DNA of 64,000 nt from contig NZ_FQXU01000003.1 in assembly GCF_900130055.1 (NCBI RefSeq), positions 1-64,000 on the forward strand, written 5' to 3'. Shown piece by piece: positions 24,825-34,244 of this stretch (position 1 is the stretch's first letter; every line of letters begins with the position of its first letter). A program made the translations under genes and the position numbers. The notes under the pieces are model-generated. The model was not told the origin of the DNA, ran no database searches, and saw only the letters and a list, made by a program, of their open reading frames with translations. Origin of the DNA: Clostridium intestinale DSM 6191 (GTDB taxonomy: Bacteria > Bacillota > Clostridia > Clostridiales > Clostridiaceae).

Positions 24825-25775
24825 ATGGAAGGTTTAATTGGTTTAATTATTGTTATTGTTATTGCTGTAATAGTACTATCAATAATACTTAGTTCTGTAA
24901 AGGTAGTAAACACAGGTAATTTATATGTATTAGAGAGGTTTGGACAATTTTATAGAGTTTTAGAGCCAGGTTGGCACTTTACTATACCTTTTGTAGATTT
25001 TGTTAGAAGAAAAGTTTCTACAAAACAACAAATTTTAGATATTCAACCTCAAGCAGTTATTACAAAGGATAATGTTAAAATATCTATAGATAACGTTATT
25101 TTCTTTAAAGTTTTAAATGCAAAAGATGCGGTTTATAACATAGAAGATTTTAAGTCAGGTATAATTTATTCAACTATAACTAATATGAGAAATATAGTAG
25201 GTAACATGTCTTTAGATGAAGTTTTATCAGGAAGAGATATAATTAATCAAGAACTATTAAAAGTTGTTGACGATATAACTGATGCTTACGGAATAAAAAT
25301 TCTTTCAGTAGAAATTAAAAACATAATTCCTCCAGCAGAAATCCAACAAGCAATGGAAAAGCAAATGAGAGCTGAAAGAGATAAGAGAGCTGTTATACTT
25401 GAAGCAGAAGGTGCAAGACAATCAGCAATAGCTAGAGCAGAAGGTGATAAGCAATCTAAGATATTACAAGCTGAAGCTGAAAAAGAAGCTAATATAAGAA
25501 GAGCTGAAGGTTTAAAAGAATCACAACTTCTTGAAGCTGAAGGTAAAGCTAAAGCTATCGAAGCTGTTGCAGTAGCTGAAGCTGAAGCTATTAGAAAAAT
25601 AAATGCATCTATAATAGAATCAGGTACTAATGAAACAGTTATAGCTCTAAAACAAGTTGAGGCATTAAAAGAAATGTCTAAAAACCCAGCAAACAAACTT
25701 ATACTTCCAAATGAAACACTTTCATCTTTAGGAAGTATAGCTGCAATAGCTGAGATGTTAAAGAATAAAAACTAA
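24825..25775 (+). CDS. SPFH/Band 7 (stomatin-like) membrane protein
   Basis: A 316-residue protein with one N-terminal transmembrane helix (5-25), a Band 7 domain (about 28-190, LYVLERFGQFYRVLEPGWHF and ILSVEIKNIIPPAEIQQAMEKQMRAERDKRA), then a long Ala/Glu coiled coil (about 185-265) and a C-terminal LPNETLSSLG segment. It belongs to the stomatin/QmcA group. The ATG follows the nfeD stop directly. Confidence 0.92.
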   Translation: MEGLIGLIIVIVIAVIVLSIILSSVKVVNTGNLYVLERFGQFYRVLEPGWHFTIPFVDFVRRKVSTKQQILDIQPQAVITKDNVKISIDNVIFFKVLNAKDAVYNIEDFKSGIIYSTITNMRNIVGNMSLDEVLSGRDIINQELLKVVDDITDAYGIKILSVEIKNIIPPAEIQQAMEKQMRAERDKRAVILEAEGARQSAIARAEGDKQSKILQAEAEKEANIRRAEGLKESQLLEAEGKAKAIEAVAVAEAEAIRKINASIIESGTNETVIALKQVEALKEMSKNPANKLILPNETLSSLGSIAAIAEMLKNKN

Positions 25776-25824
25776 AAAATGTGAATATAATAATAATACC
25801 TTTTGGAGGCTACGTAGGCCTTTG

Positions 25825-25852
25825 CCGTCAGATATATCTGGCGGTTTTTTTT
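25825..25852 (+). terminator. terminator of the nfeD-SPFH operon
   Basis: CCGTCAGA TATA TCTGGCGG (25825-25844) followed by eight T residues. It is unusually GC-rich for this region. Confidence 0.9.
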
Positions 25853-25984
25853 ATTTACATTTAAATAAGTAATTAGTTAAATAAGCTAAAGATTAAGCCA
25901 AACAGGCAAAACAACATGAAAAACACTTTATTATATAAGAGACTAGGTACAAGGGCCCAAGATGAGGCCCAAGATAGGGTGCAA

Positions 25985-26304
25985 GACTCACTTTGATGTG
26001 GTAGATGCTTTTTTCAGCGTCAATCTAATCCTTTTATTGATAGAAGTTAAAAGGAATCTAATGGAGCTGCACTATTGCTCCGTAGAGACTGGTTTTTAGT
26101 CTCATTAGAGTCCTTCTGAGAAACTCTCCTACAGGGCAGGAGTGCACTGCTACTCGGTAGACGCTTCTTTCAGCGTCGGTCTAATCCTTTTATTAATAAA
26201 GTTAAAAGAGGAATTTAATGAAGCTGAAAAACGTTCCTACAGGGCAGGAGTTAAAAGGAATTTAATGGAGCTTGAGAAGAAGCTCCTACAGGATAGAGGT
26301 GCAC
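25985..26304. repeat. array of hairpin repeat units (copy 2)
   Basis: Related to the array at 467-805. Visible stems are GGAGC/GCTCC (26063-26081), GAGACT/AGTCTC (26085-26103), AGAGT/ACTCT (about 26107-26127), GACGC/GCGTC (about 26159-26177) and GGAGCTT/AAGCTCC (26267-26286). The fixed tail reads CTACAGGGCAGGAGTGCAC or CTACAGGATAGAGGTGCAC, and TCTAATCCTTTTATT recurs between units. At 26053-26113 an outer stem (GGAATCTAAT with ATTAGAGTCC, nine of ten pairs) encloses two hairpins, giving a compact three-way junction. No protein is encoded, and the family is not recognised. Confidence 0.75.
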
Positions 26305-26430
26305 AAGTTTAGAACATCAGAAATGTAGAAGTTTAGAAGTTTAGAAGTTTAGAAAATCAGAACATCACAAACTCAGAACATCACAAATTTATAAATTTAG
26401 AAATTTAGAAATTTAGAAGTTGAGAAAAAT
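26305..26430. repeat. short tandem repeats (8-bp and 16-bp periods)
   Basis: GAAGTTTA occurs three times in tandem (26328-26351), CAGAACATCACAAA occurs twice with a 16-base period (26358-26371 and 26374-26387), and GAAATTTA-like copies continue to about 26420. There is no coding frame. It looks like slippage-prone low-complexity DNA next to the hairpin array. Confidence 0.75.
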
Positions 26431-26554
26431 ATTTAAATGGAAGTAGGAATTTAATAAAATTGAGTAAAAGCGCTTACAATACGAATTATTATAATTAAAT
26501 ATGCGTTTAAAATACGTAATAAGACGAAAGAAAAATGATTTTTGGTATATTTAG

Positions 26555-26583
26555 TTGACTTTTTTGAAGCTCAATGGTAATCT
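26555..26583 (+). promoter_or_regulatory. probable promoter of the purine operon
   Basis: TTGACT (26555-26560) and TAATCT (26578-26583) have a 17-bp spacer. This leaves an untranslated leader of about 125 bases before purL. I did not find a purine riboswitch core or a clear pair of PurR boxes. Confidence 0.55.
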
Positions 26584-26632
26584 TAGGTTGAAATAAGGTC
26601 TAAGTTAGCAGTACATGTGATATAAATTTTAA

Positions 26633-26709
26633 TCCAATTGTACTTTGATTTTTCAAAGTCTGTTGGATAAATTTCATGCTTCATATTACTGTAAAAATAC
26701 AATTGGGGG
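26633..26709 (+). promoter_or_regulatory. purL leader with two mutually exclusive pairings
   Basis: One pairing is a hairpin: TCCAA/TTGGA (26633-26637 with 26663-26667) around ACTTTGA/TCAAAGT (26642-26648 with 26653-26659). The other pairs CCAATTGTA (26634-26642) with TACAATTGG (26698-26706), a perfect 9-bp match that covers the first G residues of the purL ribosome site GGGGG (26705-26709). The two share bases, so only one can form at a time. This is what a translational switch would look like; the ligand or protein is unknown. Confidence 0.45.
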
Positions 26710-26715
26710 TTTATC

Positions 26716-29700
26716 ATGTCAAAGATAAAAACTATATTTGTGGAAAAAAAATCTGGCTTTGAAGTTGAGGGAAAAGGCTTATATGAAGACTTTACCAGTA
26801 ATCTATTAATTGAAGGAATAAAATCAGTAAGAGTTATAAACAAATACACAGTTGGTGATTTACAAGAAAAGTTTGAAGAAAAAGCTATAAACTCAATATT
26901 TTCCGAACCAATGGTAGATAAAGTTTCTTTAGAGAAAATTAATTTAAAAAGTGATGAATGGGGATTTTGTGTAGAATATCTTCCAGGACAATATGATCAA
27001 AGAGCAGCATCTGCTGAAGAGTGTTATGAAATATTAACAGCAGGAGAGAAGATTAAAGTTAAGTCTGCAAAAGTAATTATTATAAAAGGTGAACTATCAG
27101 AAGAAGATAAAGAAAAGATAAAATCTTATTATATAAATCCAGTTGATTCAAGAGAAGTTGAAATAAATTCAAGTGAGCTTTTCACAGTAAATTCAATTCC
27201 AGAAGATGTTAAAATCCTTGACGGATTTATAGAATTAACTAAAGAAGGAATTGAAGCATTTCATAAAGAACTTTCCCTAGCTATGACTCTAGAGGATCTT
27301 TTACTCATCCAAGAGTATTTTAAAGAAGAAAACAGAAATCCATATATTACAGAAATAAAGGTTATAGATACCTACTGGTCTGATCACTGTAGACATACTA
27401 CATTTTTGACCACAATTAACAATATAGAAATTGAAGAAGGAACCTATAATAAAGCTTTAATAAATAGTTTTGAGGAATATAGAAAATCAAGAGAATATGT
27501 TTATGGAGATTCAGAAAGAGATATATGTTTAATGGACATAGCTGTTCTAGCAACTAAGGAGCTTAGAAAAAAAGGTTTATTGAAGGATTTGGATGAATCA
27601 GAAGAAATAAATGCTTGCTCAATTAAAGCTAAGGTTGAAACAGACAAGGGTATTTTTGATTATTTAATAATGTTTAAAAATGAAACACATAACCACCCAA
27701 CGGAGATAGAACCATTTGGTGGTGCAGCTACATGCCTTGGTGGTGCTATAAGAGATCCACTTTCAGGCAGAAGTTACGTTTATCAAGCTATGAGAGTAAC
27801 TGGATCTGGTGATCCTACAGAAAATATTAAAGATACGTTAAAAGGAAAACTTCCTCAAAGAACTATAACTTTAGGGGCAGCTCATGGATACAGTTCTTAT
27901 GGTAACCAAATAGGTTTAGCTACAGGTCAAGTAGCTGAAATATACCATAACAACTATAAGGCTAAGAGAATGGAAATTGGTGCAGTTATAGCAGCTACTC
28001 CTTTTGAAAATGTTAGAAGAGAAAGACCAAATCCAGGGGATATAGTAATACTATTAGGTGGAAGAACTGGAAGAGATGGAATAGGTGGAGCTACAGGCTC
28101 TTCTAAAGAACATACTGAAGAATCTATTGAAGTATGTGGTGCAGAGGTTCAAAAAGGTAATGCACCAACAGAAAGAAAACTTCAAAGACTATTTAGAAAA
28201 AAAGAGGTTGCAAACCTAATTAAAAGATGTAACGACTTTGGAGCTGGTGGGGTTGCAGTTGCGATAGGAGAGTTAAGTGAAGGTTTAGATATAAATTTAG
28301 ATAGAGTTCCTAAAAAGTATGACGGGTTAGATGGAACAGAACTTGCAATATCAGAATCGCAAGAAAGAATGGCAGTAGTTGTTGAAAAAGAGGATGCTGA
28401 AACTTTTATAAGGTATGCAGAGGAAGAAAACATAGAAGCAACAATAGTTGCAGAGGTTACAGATAAAAAAAGAGTAAGAATGTTCTGGAGAGAGAACTTA
28501 ATAGTAGATTTAAAAAGAGAATTTTTAGATACTAATGGGGCTAAAGCTTATACTGATGTTAAGGTAAATCTTCCAGAGGAGAAGGCTTCTGTATTTAATA
28601 AAGAGGTTAAAGGAAGTAAGAGAGAAAACTTCCTGAAGGTTTTGGAGAGCTTGAATGTGGCTTCTCAAAAAGGATTGGTTGATAGATTTGATTCTACAAT
28701 AGGAGCTAACACAGTTTTAATGCCTTTTGGTGGGGAAAGTCAATTAACTCCAGCAGAAGGAATGGCAGCTAAGGTTCCTACAGAGGATGGAACTTCTAAG
28801 GATGCTACACTTATGACTTTTGGATTTAATCCAGAGATTGGGGTATGGAGTCCATATCATATGGGATTTTATTCAGTAATAGAGTCGCTTACTAAGATGG
28901 TTTCTATGGGAGGAGATTATAAGAAAGCTTATTTAACCTTCCAAGAGTATTTTGAAAGACTAGGAACTAAAAAGGAAAGATGGGGCAAACCTTTTGGAGC
29001 TTTACTTGGAGCATTTAAGGTACAAAAAGAATTAGGGCTAGCTGCTATTGGGGGGAAAGATTCAATGTCAGGAAGTTTTGGAGATTTAGATGTACCTCCA
29101 ACCTTAGTATCTTTTGCAGTAGCTTTAGAAAAAGCAGACAATATAATATCACCAGAATTTAAAAATATAAATTCTAAATTGGTTTTAGTTAAAACCACAA
29201 GAGATGATGAAGAGATGTTAAATCTTGAAGAGTTTAAAGCTAATATGGATAAAGTAGTTGAATTAATTAAAGCTAAAAAAGTTGTATCTTCCTTTAGCAT
29301 TAAGTTTGGTGGCGTTTCAGAAGCTTTAGTAAAAATGGCTTTAGGAAATGGAATAGGGGCTAAGGTTTGTAATCTTTCAGATGAAGAGTTATTTAATATA
29401 AGTCCAGCAAGCCTATTACTTGAAGTTAAGGAAGGTGTAAACATAGAGGAAAGCTTTAAAGGAACTAACTTTAAGGTAATTGGGGAAACAATAGAAGAAA
29501 GAGTTATAGATGTAGATGGAGAAAAACTTCCTTTAAATGAACTAGTTAAGGTATGGAAAGATAAATTTGAAGGAGTATTTAAAAGTGAAACTTCTAAAGT
29601 TAATGAGGAAGTAAAAGCTGTTCCTTCTATAATTAAAGAGATAAAAACTCCAGTTATAAAAATAGCTAAACCAAAAGTAGTTATACCTGTATTCCCAGGA

Positions 29701-30465
29701 AATAACTGTGAAGATGATTGTGAAAGAGCCTTTAATAAAGCTGGTGGAGAATCAAAACAAGTTTTATTTAGAAATTTAAATAAGGATATGCTTATTGATT
29801 CTATAAATACTTTAGAGAAAGAAATAAGAAATTCTCAAATCATCATGATACCTGGTGGATTTTCAGCAGCTGATGAACCAGATGGTTCAGGTAAATTTAT
29901 AGCTACAGTATTTAGAAATGAAAGAATTAAAGATGCTGTTATGGATCTTTTAAATAATAGAGATGGATTGATTTTAGGAATATGCAATGGCTTCCAAGCT
30001 CTAGTTAAGTTAGGTTTACTTCCATATGGAGAAATAAGGGATATGCAAGATTATATGCCTACATTAACTTATAACAATATAGGAAGACATATGAATTCAT
30101 TAGTAAAAACTAAAATTACTTCTAAAATATCACCATGGTTCTCAGAGGTAAACTTAGGAGATATTCATACAGTTCCAATATCTCATGGGGAAGGAAGATT
30201 TGTAGCGTCAGAAGAAGTTTTAGAAGAATTAATTAAAAATGGGCAAATAGCTACTCAATATGTTGATAATGAAGGAAATGTATCTCTTAATATGCCATTC
30301 AATCCTAACGGAGCGGTAGTTGGAATAGAGGGAATAACCTCACCAAACGGAAGGATATTAGGTAAAATGGCTCATTCAGAAAGAATCGGAGAAAATTTAT
30401 ATAAAAATGTAGCCGGAAACTTTGATCAAAAAATATTTGAAGGTGGAGTAAATTACTTTAAATAG
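26716..30465 (+). CDS. purL: phosphoribosylformylglycinamidine synthase, fused PurS-PurL-PurQ type
   Basis: This 1249-residue enzyme converts FGAR, ATP and glutamine to FGAM, step four of purine synthesis. Visible parts are a PurS-like N-terminus, two AIRS-type halves (FKNETHNHPTEIEPFGGAATCLGG for the first and GGKDSMSGSF in the second), and a C-terminal class I glutamine amidotransferase (about 990-1249, PGGFSAADEPDGSGK, LGICNGFQALVKLG with the catalytic Cys, and ISHGEGRF). It is the clostridial single-chain form, so no separate purS or purQ is needed. It is the first gene of the operon. Confidence 0.96.
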   Translation: MSKIKTIFVEKKSGFEVEGKGLYEDFTSNLLIEGIKSVRVINKYTVGDLQEKFEEKAINSIFSEPMVDKVSLEKINLKSDEWGFCVEYLPGQYDQRAASAEECYEILTAGEKIKVKSAKVIIIKGELSEEDKEKIKSYYINPVDSREVEINSSELFTVNSIPEDVKILDGFIELTKEGIEAFHKELSLAMTLEDLLLIQEYFKEENRNPYITEIKVIDTYWSDHCRHTTFLTTINNIEIEEGTYNKALINSFEEYRKSREYVYGDSERDICLMDIAVLATKELRKKGLLKDLDESEEINACSIKAKVETDKGIFDYLIMFKNETHNHPTEIEPFGGAATCLGGAIRDPLSGRSYVYQAMRVTGSGDPTENIKDTLKGKLPQRTITLGAAHGYSSYGNQIGLATGQVAEIYHNNYKAKRMEIGAVIAATPFENVRRERPNPGDIVILLGGRTGRDGIGGATGSSKEHTEESIEVCGAEVQKGNAPTERKLQRLFRKKEVANLIKRCNDFGAGGVAVAIGELSEGLDINLDRVPKKYDGLDGTELAISESQERMAVVVEKEDAETFIRYAEEENIEATIVAEVTDKKRVRMFWRENLIVDLKREFLDTNGAKAYTDVKVNLPEEKASVFNKEVKGSKRENFLKVLESLNVASQKGLVDRFDSTIGANTVLMPFGGESQLTPAEGMAAKVPTEDGTSKDATLMTFGFNPEIGVWSPYHMGFYSVIESLTKMVSMGGDYKKAYLTFQEYFERLGTKKERWGKPFGALLGAFKVQKELGLAAIGGKDSMSGSFGDLDVPPTLVSFAVALEKADNIISPEFKNINSKLVLVKTTRDDEEMLNLEEFKANMDKVVELIKAKKVVSSFSIKFGGVSEALVKMALGNGIGAKVCNLSDEELFNISPASLLLEVKEGVNIEESFKGTNFKVIGETIEERVIDVDGEKLPLNELVKVWKDKFEGVFKSETSKVNEEVKAVPSIIKEIKTPVIKIAKPKVVIPVFPGNNCEDDCERAFNKAGGESKQVLFRNLNKDMLIDSINTLEKEIRNSQIIMIPGGFSAADEPDGSGKFIATVFRNERIKDAVMDLLNNRDGLILGICNGFQALVKLGLLPYGEIRDMQDYMPTLTYNNIGRHMNSLVKTKITSKISPWFSEVNLGDIHTVPISHGEGRFVASEEVLEELIKNGQIATQYVDNEGNVSLNMPFNPNGAVVGIEGITSPNGRILGKMAHSERIGENLYKNVAGNFDQKIFEGGVNYFK

Positions 30466-30486
30466 TAGTGGAGGAGTAGAATTATA

Positions 30487-31197
30487 ATGGAAAAATTAGA
30501 AATGATGTATGAAGGAAAAGCAAAACAGATATTTTCTACAGAAAAAGAAGATGAAATCATAGTTTATTATAAGGATGATGCCACAGCTTTTAATGGGGAG
30601 AAAAAAGGAAGTATAGAAGATAAGGGTGCTTTAAATAATGAAATAACTTCATTGCTATTTGAGGTATTAAATGAAAAGGGAATTGAAACACATTTTATAA
30701 AAAAACTTAGCGAAAGAGAACAGCTTTGCAAAAAAGTTGAAATAGTACCTCTTGAAGTAATAGTTAGAAATGTAGCGGCTGGAAGTATGGCTAAAAGATT
30801 AGGACTTGAAGAAGGAACTGAACTTAAAACCACAGTATTTGAAATCTGCTATAAGGATGATTCATTAGGAGATCCTCTTATAAATGATTATCACGCTGTA
30901 GCAATAGGGGCTGCTAGTTTTGAGGAATTAGATACAATATATGAAATTACAGATAAGATTAATGAAGTTTTAAAAGAAGTTTTCCTAAACCTTAATATAA
31001 AGCTTATAGACTTTAAGTTAGAGTTTGGAAGATATAAGGGAGAAATAATCTTAGCAGATGAAATATCTCCAGATACTTGTAGGTTCTGGGATGCAACTAC
31101 TAATGAAAAACTTGATAAAGATAGATTCAGAAGAGATCTTGGAAATGTTAAAGACGCCTATATAGAAATTCTAAACAGAATTAAAAATATTAAGTAA
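30487..31197 (+). CDS. purC: SAICAR synthetase
   Basis: A 236-residue enzyme joining aspartate to CAIR. Motifs are [11 protein letters not shown], the ATP loop region [35 protein letters not shown] and [14 protein letters not shown]. Length is standard. It follows purL by 21 bases with a GGAGGAG site. Confidence 0.97.
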   Translation: MEKLEMMYEGKAKQIFSTEKEDEIIVYYKDDATAFNGEKKGSIEDKGALNNEITSLLFEVLNEKGIETHFIKKLSEREQLCKKVEIVPLEVIVRNVAAGSMAKRLGLEEGTELKTTVFEICYKDDSLGDPLINDYHAVAIGAASFEELDTIYEITDKINEVLKEVFLNLNIKLIDFKLEFGRYKGEIILADEISPDTCRFWDATTNEKLDKDRFRRDLGNVKDAYIEILNRIKNIK

Positions 31198-31212
31198 GAG
31201 AGAGGTTTAGTT

Positions 31213-32628
31213 ATGCTAATTGATCCAAATGTTGACAAGTTCAAAGAAGAATGTGGTGTTTTTGGTGTTTACACAAATGGGGGAGTGGATGTAGCTAGAC
31301 TTACTTATTATGGTCTATATGCTCTTCAACACAGAGGACAAGAAAGTGCTGGAATTGCGGTATCAAATGGAGAAGAGATTAAGCTTCATAAAGAGTTAGG
31401 ATTATTAACAGAAGCTTTTACTGAAGAGGATATAAATAAATTAAAAGGTGATATTGCTATAGGTCATGTAAGATATTCAACTACAGGATCAACTAAGGTT
31501 GAGAATGCTCAGCCTTTACTTTCTAGTTATAAACTAGGTTCAATTGCTGTAGCCCATAATGGAAATCTTGTTAATGTAGATATGCTTAGAGGACTTCTTG
31601 AAGATGTAGGATATGTATTTCATACAACTATAGATACAGAGGTAGTAATAAGTCTTATAGCTAGAGGTGTAAATAAGGGAATAGAGGCAGCTGTTTATGA
31701 TGCTATTGGAGCTATAAAAGGATCTTTTGCTATGGTTATTGAAACAAAGGATAAACTTATAGGTGTAAGAGATCCATATGGAATAAGACCTTTATGTTTA
31801 GGAAAAATAGATGAAGGTTATGTATTAACATCAGAAAGTTGTGCCTTTGATACTATAGGTGCTGAATTTATAAGAGATATTGAGCCAGGTGAAATTGTAA
31901 TAATAGATGAAAATGGGGTAAAGAGCATTAGTTATTCTGAAAAAACAGGAGGACATACATGTGCTTTTGAATACATTTATTTTGCAAGACCGGATTCAGT
32001 TATTGATGGGATAAACGTTCATCAATCAAGGGTTAGGGCTGGTGAACAATTGTTTAGAGAATCTCCAATAGATGCAGATGTAGTTATAGGAGTACCTGAC
32101 TCTGGAATACCAGCAGCTGTTGGATATTCAAAAGCATCTGGAATACCTTTTGACATGGGTTTTGTTAAAAATAGATATGTAGGAAGAACTTTTATAACAC
32201 CAAGTCAAGAACTTAGAGAAAGAGCAGTTTCTGTTAAACTTAATCCTCTTAAGTGCAATGTTGAAGGAAAAAGAGTTGTGCTTATAGATGATTCCATAGT
32301 TAGAGGAACTACTTCAAGACATTTAATAGAATCATTAAGAAAAGCTGGGGCAACAGAAGTTCATTTTAGAGTGGCTTCGCCAGTTGTACAATTTCCATGC
32401 TATTTTGGAATAGATATTTCCTATAGAAAAGAGCTTATTGGGGCAAATAAGACGACAGAAGAAATATGTGATTTTATAGGCTGTGACTCGTTAGCATATT
32501 TAAGCCTTGATGGACTTAAAGAATCTTTAGGCAATAACAGTATTAATGGATTTTGTTTAGGGTGTTTAAATGGTAAGTACCCAGTGAGTACACCGATTGA
32601 AATAGATAAAAATTATTTGGAAAGGTAG
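31213..32628 (+). CDS. purF: amidophosphoribosyltransferase
   Basis: The committed enzyme making phosphoribosylamine from PRPP and glutamine, 471 residues. A 13-residue propeptide precedes the nucleophile Cys14 (EECGVFGVY). The glutaminase domain has LQHRGQESAG and VRYSTTG, and the PRPP loop is VVLIDDSIVRGTTSRH. The late cysteines (CYFGID, CDFIGCD and CLGCLNG) match the Bacillus-type [4Fe-4S] form, which is oxygen-sensitive. It lies 15 bases after purC. Confidence 0.97.
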   Translation: MLIDPNVDKFKEECGVFGVYTNGGVDVARLTYYGLYALQHRGQESAGIAVSNGEEIKLHKELGLLTEAFTEEDINKLKGDIAIGHVRYSTTGSTKVENAQPLLSSYKLGSIAVAHNGNLVNVDMLRGLLEDVGYVFHTTIDTEVVISLIARGVNKGIEAAVYDAIGAIKGSFAMVIETKDKLIGVRDPYGIRPLCLGKIDEGYVLTSESCAFDTIGAEFIRDIEPGEIVIIDENGVKSISYSEKTGGHTCAFEYIYFARPDSVIDGINVHQSRVRAGEQLFRESPIDADVVIGVPDSGIPAAVGYSKASGIPFDMGFVKNRYVGRTFITPSQELRERAVSVKLNPLKCNVEGKRVVLIDDSIVRGTTSRHLIESLRKAGATEVHFRVASPVVQFPCYFGIDISYRKELIGANKTTEEICDFIGCDSLAYLSLDGLKESLGNNSINGFCLGCLNGKYPVSTPIEIDKNYLER

Positions 32629-32635
32629 GATCAGC

Positions 32636-33637
32636 ATGCTAACTTATAAGGATTCAGGAGTAAATATAGAAGAAGGTTACAAAAGTGTGGATTTAATAAA
32701 AAAATACGCACAGCAGACATTATCTAGTTATGTTTTAAATGGACTTGGAAGTTTTGCAGGAATGGTTGAACTTCCAGAAGGTTATAAAAAACCAGTATTA
32801 GTTTCAGGAACAGATGGAGTGGGAACTAAGCTTGAGCTAGCATTTAAAAGCAAAAAGTATGACACTGTTGGGATAGACTGCGTTGCTATGTGCGTAAATG
32901 ATATTCTTTGCCATGGCGCAAAACCCTTATTTTTCTTGGATTATATAGCTTGTGGAAAATTAGATGCAAATGTAGCTAGTGAAATAGTAAAAGGGGTTTG
33001 TGATGGATGCCTTGAGTCTGATGCTTCTCTTATTGGAGGAGAAACAGCAGAAATGCCAGGCTTCTATAAAGAAGGAGAATACGATATAGCAGGTTTTGCT
33101 GTTGGAATAGTTGATAAGGACAAAATAATAAATGGAAGTAATATAAATGAAGGAGATGTTCTTATAGGGTTAGCATCTTCTGGAGTTCATTCAAATGGAT
33201 TTTCGTTAGTTAGAAAACTTTTCCCAGATATTTTTGAAAAATATAAGGGAGAAGAGATATGGAAAACACTTTTAACTCCTACAAAAATATATGTAAAACC
33301 TATATTGAGTTTATTAGATAAATATGAGATCAAAGGAATGGCTCACATAACTGGTGGAGGATTTATAGAAAATGTTCCAAGAATGTTTACTAAAGAAAAT
33401 CAAACAGCAGTTATAAAAAAGGATTCATATCCACTACCAGATATTTTTAACTTGTTAATAGAAAAGGGCGCACAAAAAGATAACATGTACAACACTTTCA
33501 ACATGGGGATAGGCTTTATGCTTTGTGTAAATAGAGAAGATGCTAATAAGGTTATTGAGGAATTAAATGCTTTAGGAGAAAAGGCATATGAGATAGGATA
33601 TGTTAAAGCAGGAGGTGAAGGAGTTTGCTTAGAATAG
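32636..33637 (+). CDS. purM: phosphoribosylaminoimidazole synthetase (AIR synthetase)
   Basis: A 333-residue AIRS enzyme closing FGAM to AIR. Motifs are SGTDGVGTKLELAF, DCVAMCVNDILCHGAKPLFFLDYIA (in outline), GGETAEMPG and HITGGGFIENVPRM. It overlaps the start of purN by 13 bases. Confidence 0.97.
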   Translation: MLTYKDSGVNIEEGYKSVDLIKKYAQQTLSSYVLNGLGSFAGMVELPEGYKKPVLVSGTDGVGTKLELAFKSKKYDTVGIDCVAMCVNDILCHGAKPLFFLDYIACGKLDANVASEIVKGVCDGCLESDASLIGGETAEMPGFYKEGEYDIAGFAVGIVDKDKIINGSNINEGDVLIGLASSGVHSNGFSLVRKLFPDIFEKYKGEEIWKTLLTPTKIYVKPILSLLDKYEIKGMAHITGGGFIENVPRMFTKENQTAVIKKDSYPLPDIFNLLIEKGAQKDNMYNTFNMGIGFMLCVNREDANKVIEELNALGEKAYEIGYVKAGGEGVCLE

Positions 33638-34233
33638 CAGTTTTAGTTTCAGGAGGGGGAAGCAATCTCCAAGCTATTATTGATGGGGTTAAAGATGGTA
33701 GCCTAGATTGTGAAATTAAATATGTTATTGCAGACTCTGAGAAGGCTTACGGCTTAGAAAGAGCTAGGGTTAATGGAATAGAGGCAATAAGCTTTGATAG
33801 AAAAGAATATAAAAGGGAAATTTCAAATAAGATTTTAGAACTTATAAAAAATAAAGTGGATTTAATTGTTCTTGCGGGATACCTTTCTATATTAGATGGA
33901 GAGATATTAAAGGAATTTAGAAATAGGATAATAAATATTCATCCTTCTCTTATTCCTTCCTTTTGTGGCGGAGGGATGTATGGAATAAAAGTTCATGAAG
34001 CTGCTATAAAAAAAGGGGTTAAATATTCAGGGTGTACAGTGCATTTCGTAAATGAAGAGGTAGATGGGGGCGAAATACTTCTTCAAAAGGTTGTGCCAGT
34101 GCTTCAGGAGGATACTCCAAAGGAGCTTCAAGAGAGAATATTAATAGAAGAGCATAAAATTTTACCAGAAGCTATAAAACTTATCTCAGAAGGAAAAGTA
34201 AAAATAGAAAATGGCAGATGCTATTTAGTATAA
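33625..34233 (+). CDS. purN: glycinamide ribonucleotide formyltransferase
   Basis: A 202-residue enzyme using 10-formyl-THF. [14 protein letters not shown] is the N-terminal phosphate loop, [10 protein letters not shown] carries the catalytic Asn and His, and [16 protein letters not shown] is the conserved downstream block. The start is TTG 33625, inside purM, with AGGAGG nine bases upstream. Confidence 0.95.
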   Translation: MLRIAVLVSGGGSNLQAIIDGVKDGSLDCEIKYVIADSEKAYGLERARVNGIEAISFDRKEYKREISNKILELIKNKVDLIVLAGYLSILDGEILKEFRNRIINIHPSLIPSFCGGGMYGIKVHEAAIKKGVKYSGCTVHFVNEEVDGGEILLQKVVPVLQEDTPKELQERILIEEHKILPEAIKLISEGKVKIENGRCYLV

Positions 34234-34244
34234 GGAGGATAACA

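Noticed and set aside
26470-26560. PurR boxes upstream of purL
   Set aside because: CGAA-like half sites occur (around 26481 and 26524) but no correctly spaced inverted pair could be made.
26590-26715. Known purine riboswitch upstream of purL
   Set aside because: The conserved loop sequences of the purine aptamer are not present, and the visible pairings are different.
28929-29444. 171-codon minus-strand open frame
   Set aside because: It is antisense within purL, low in complexity (Ser/Leu rich) and has no ribosome site.
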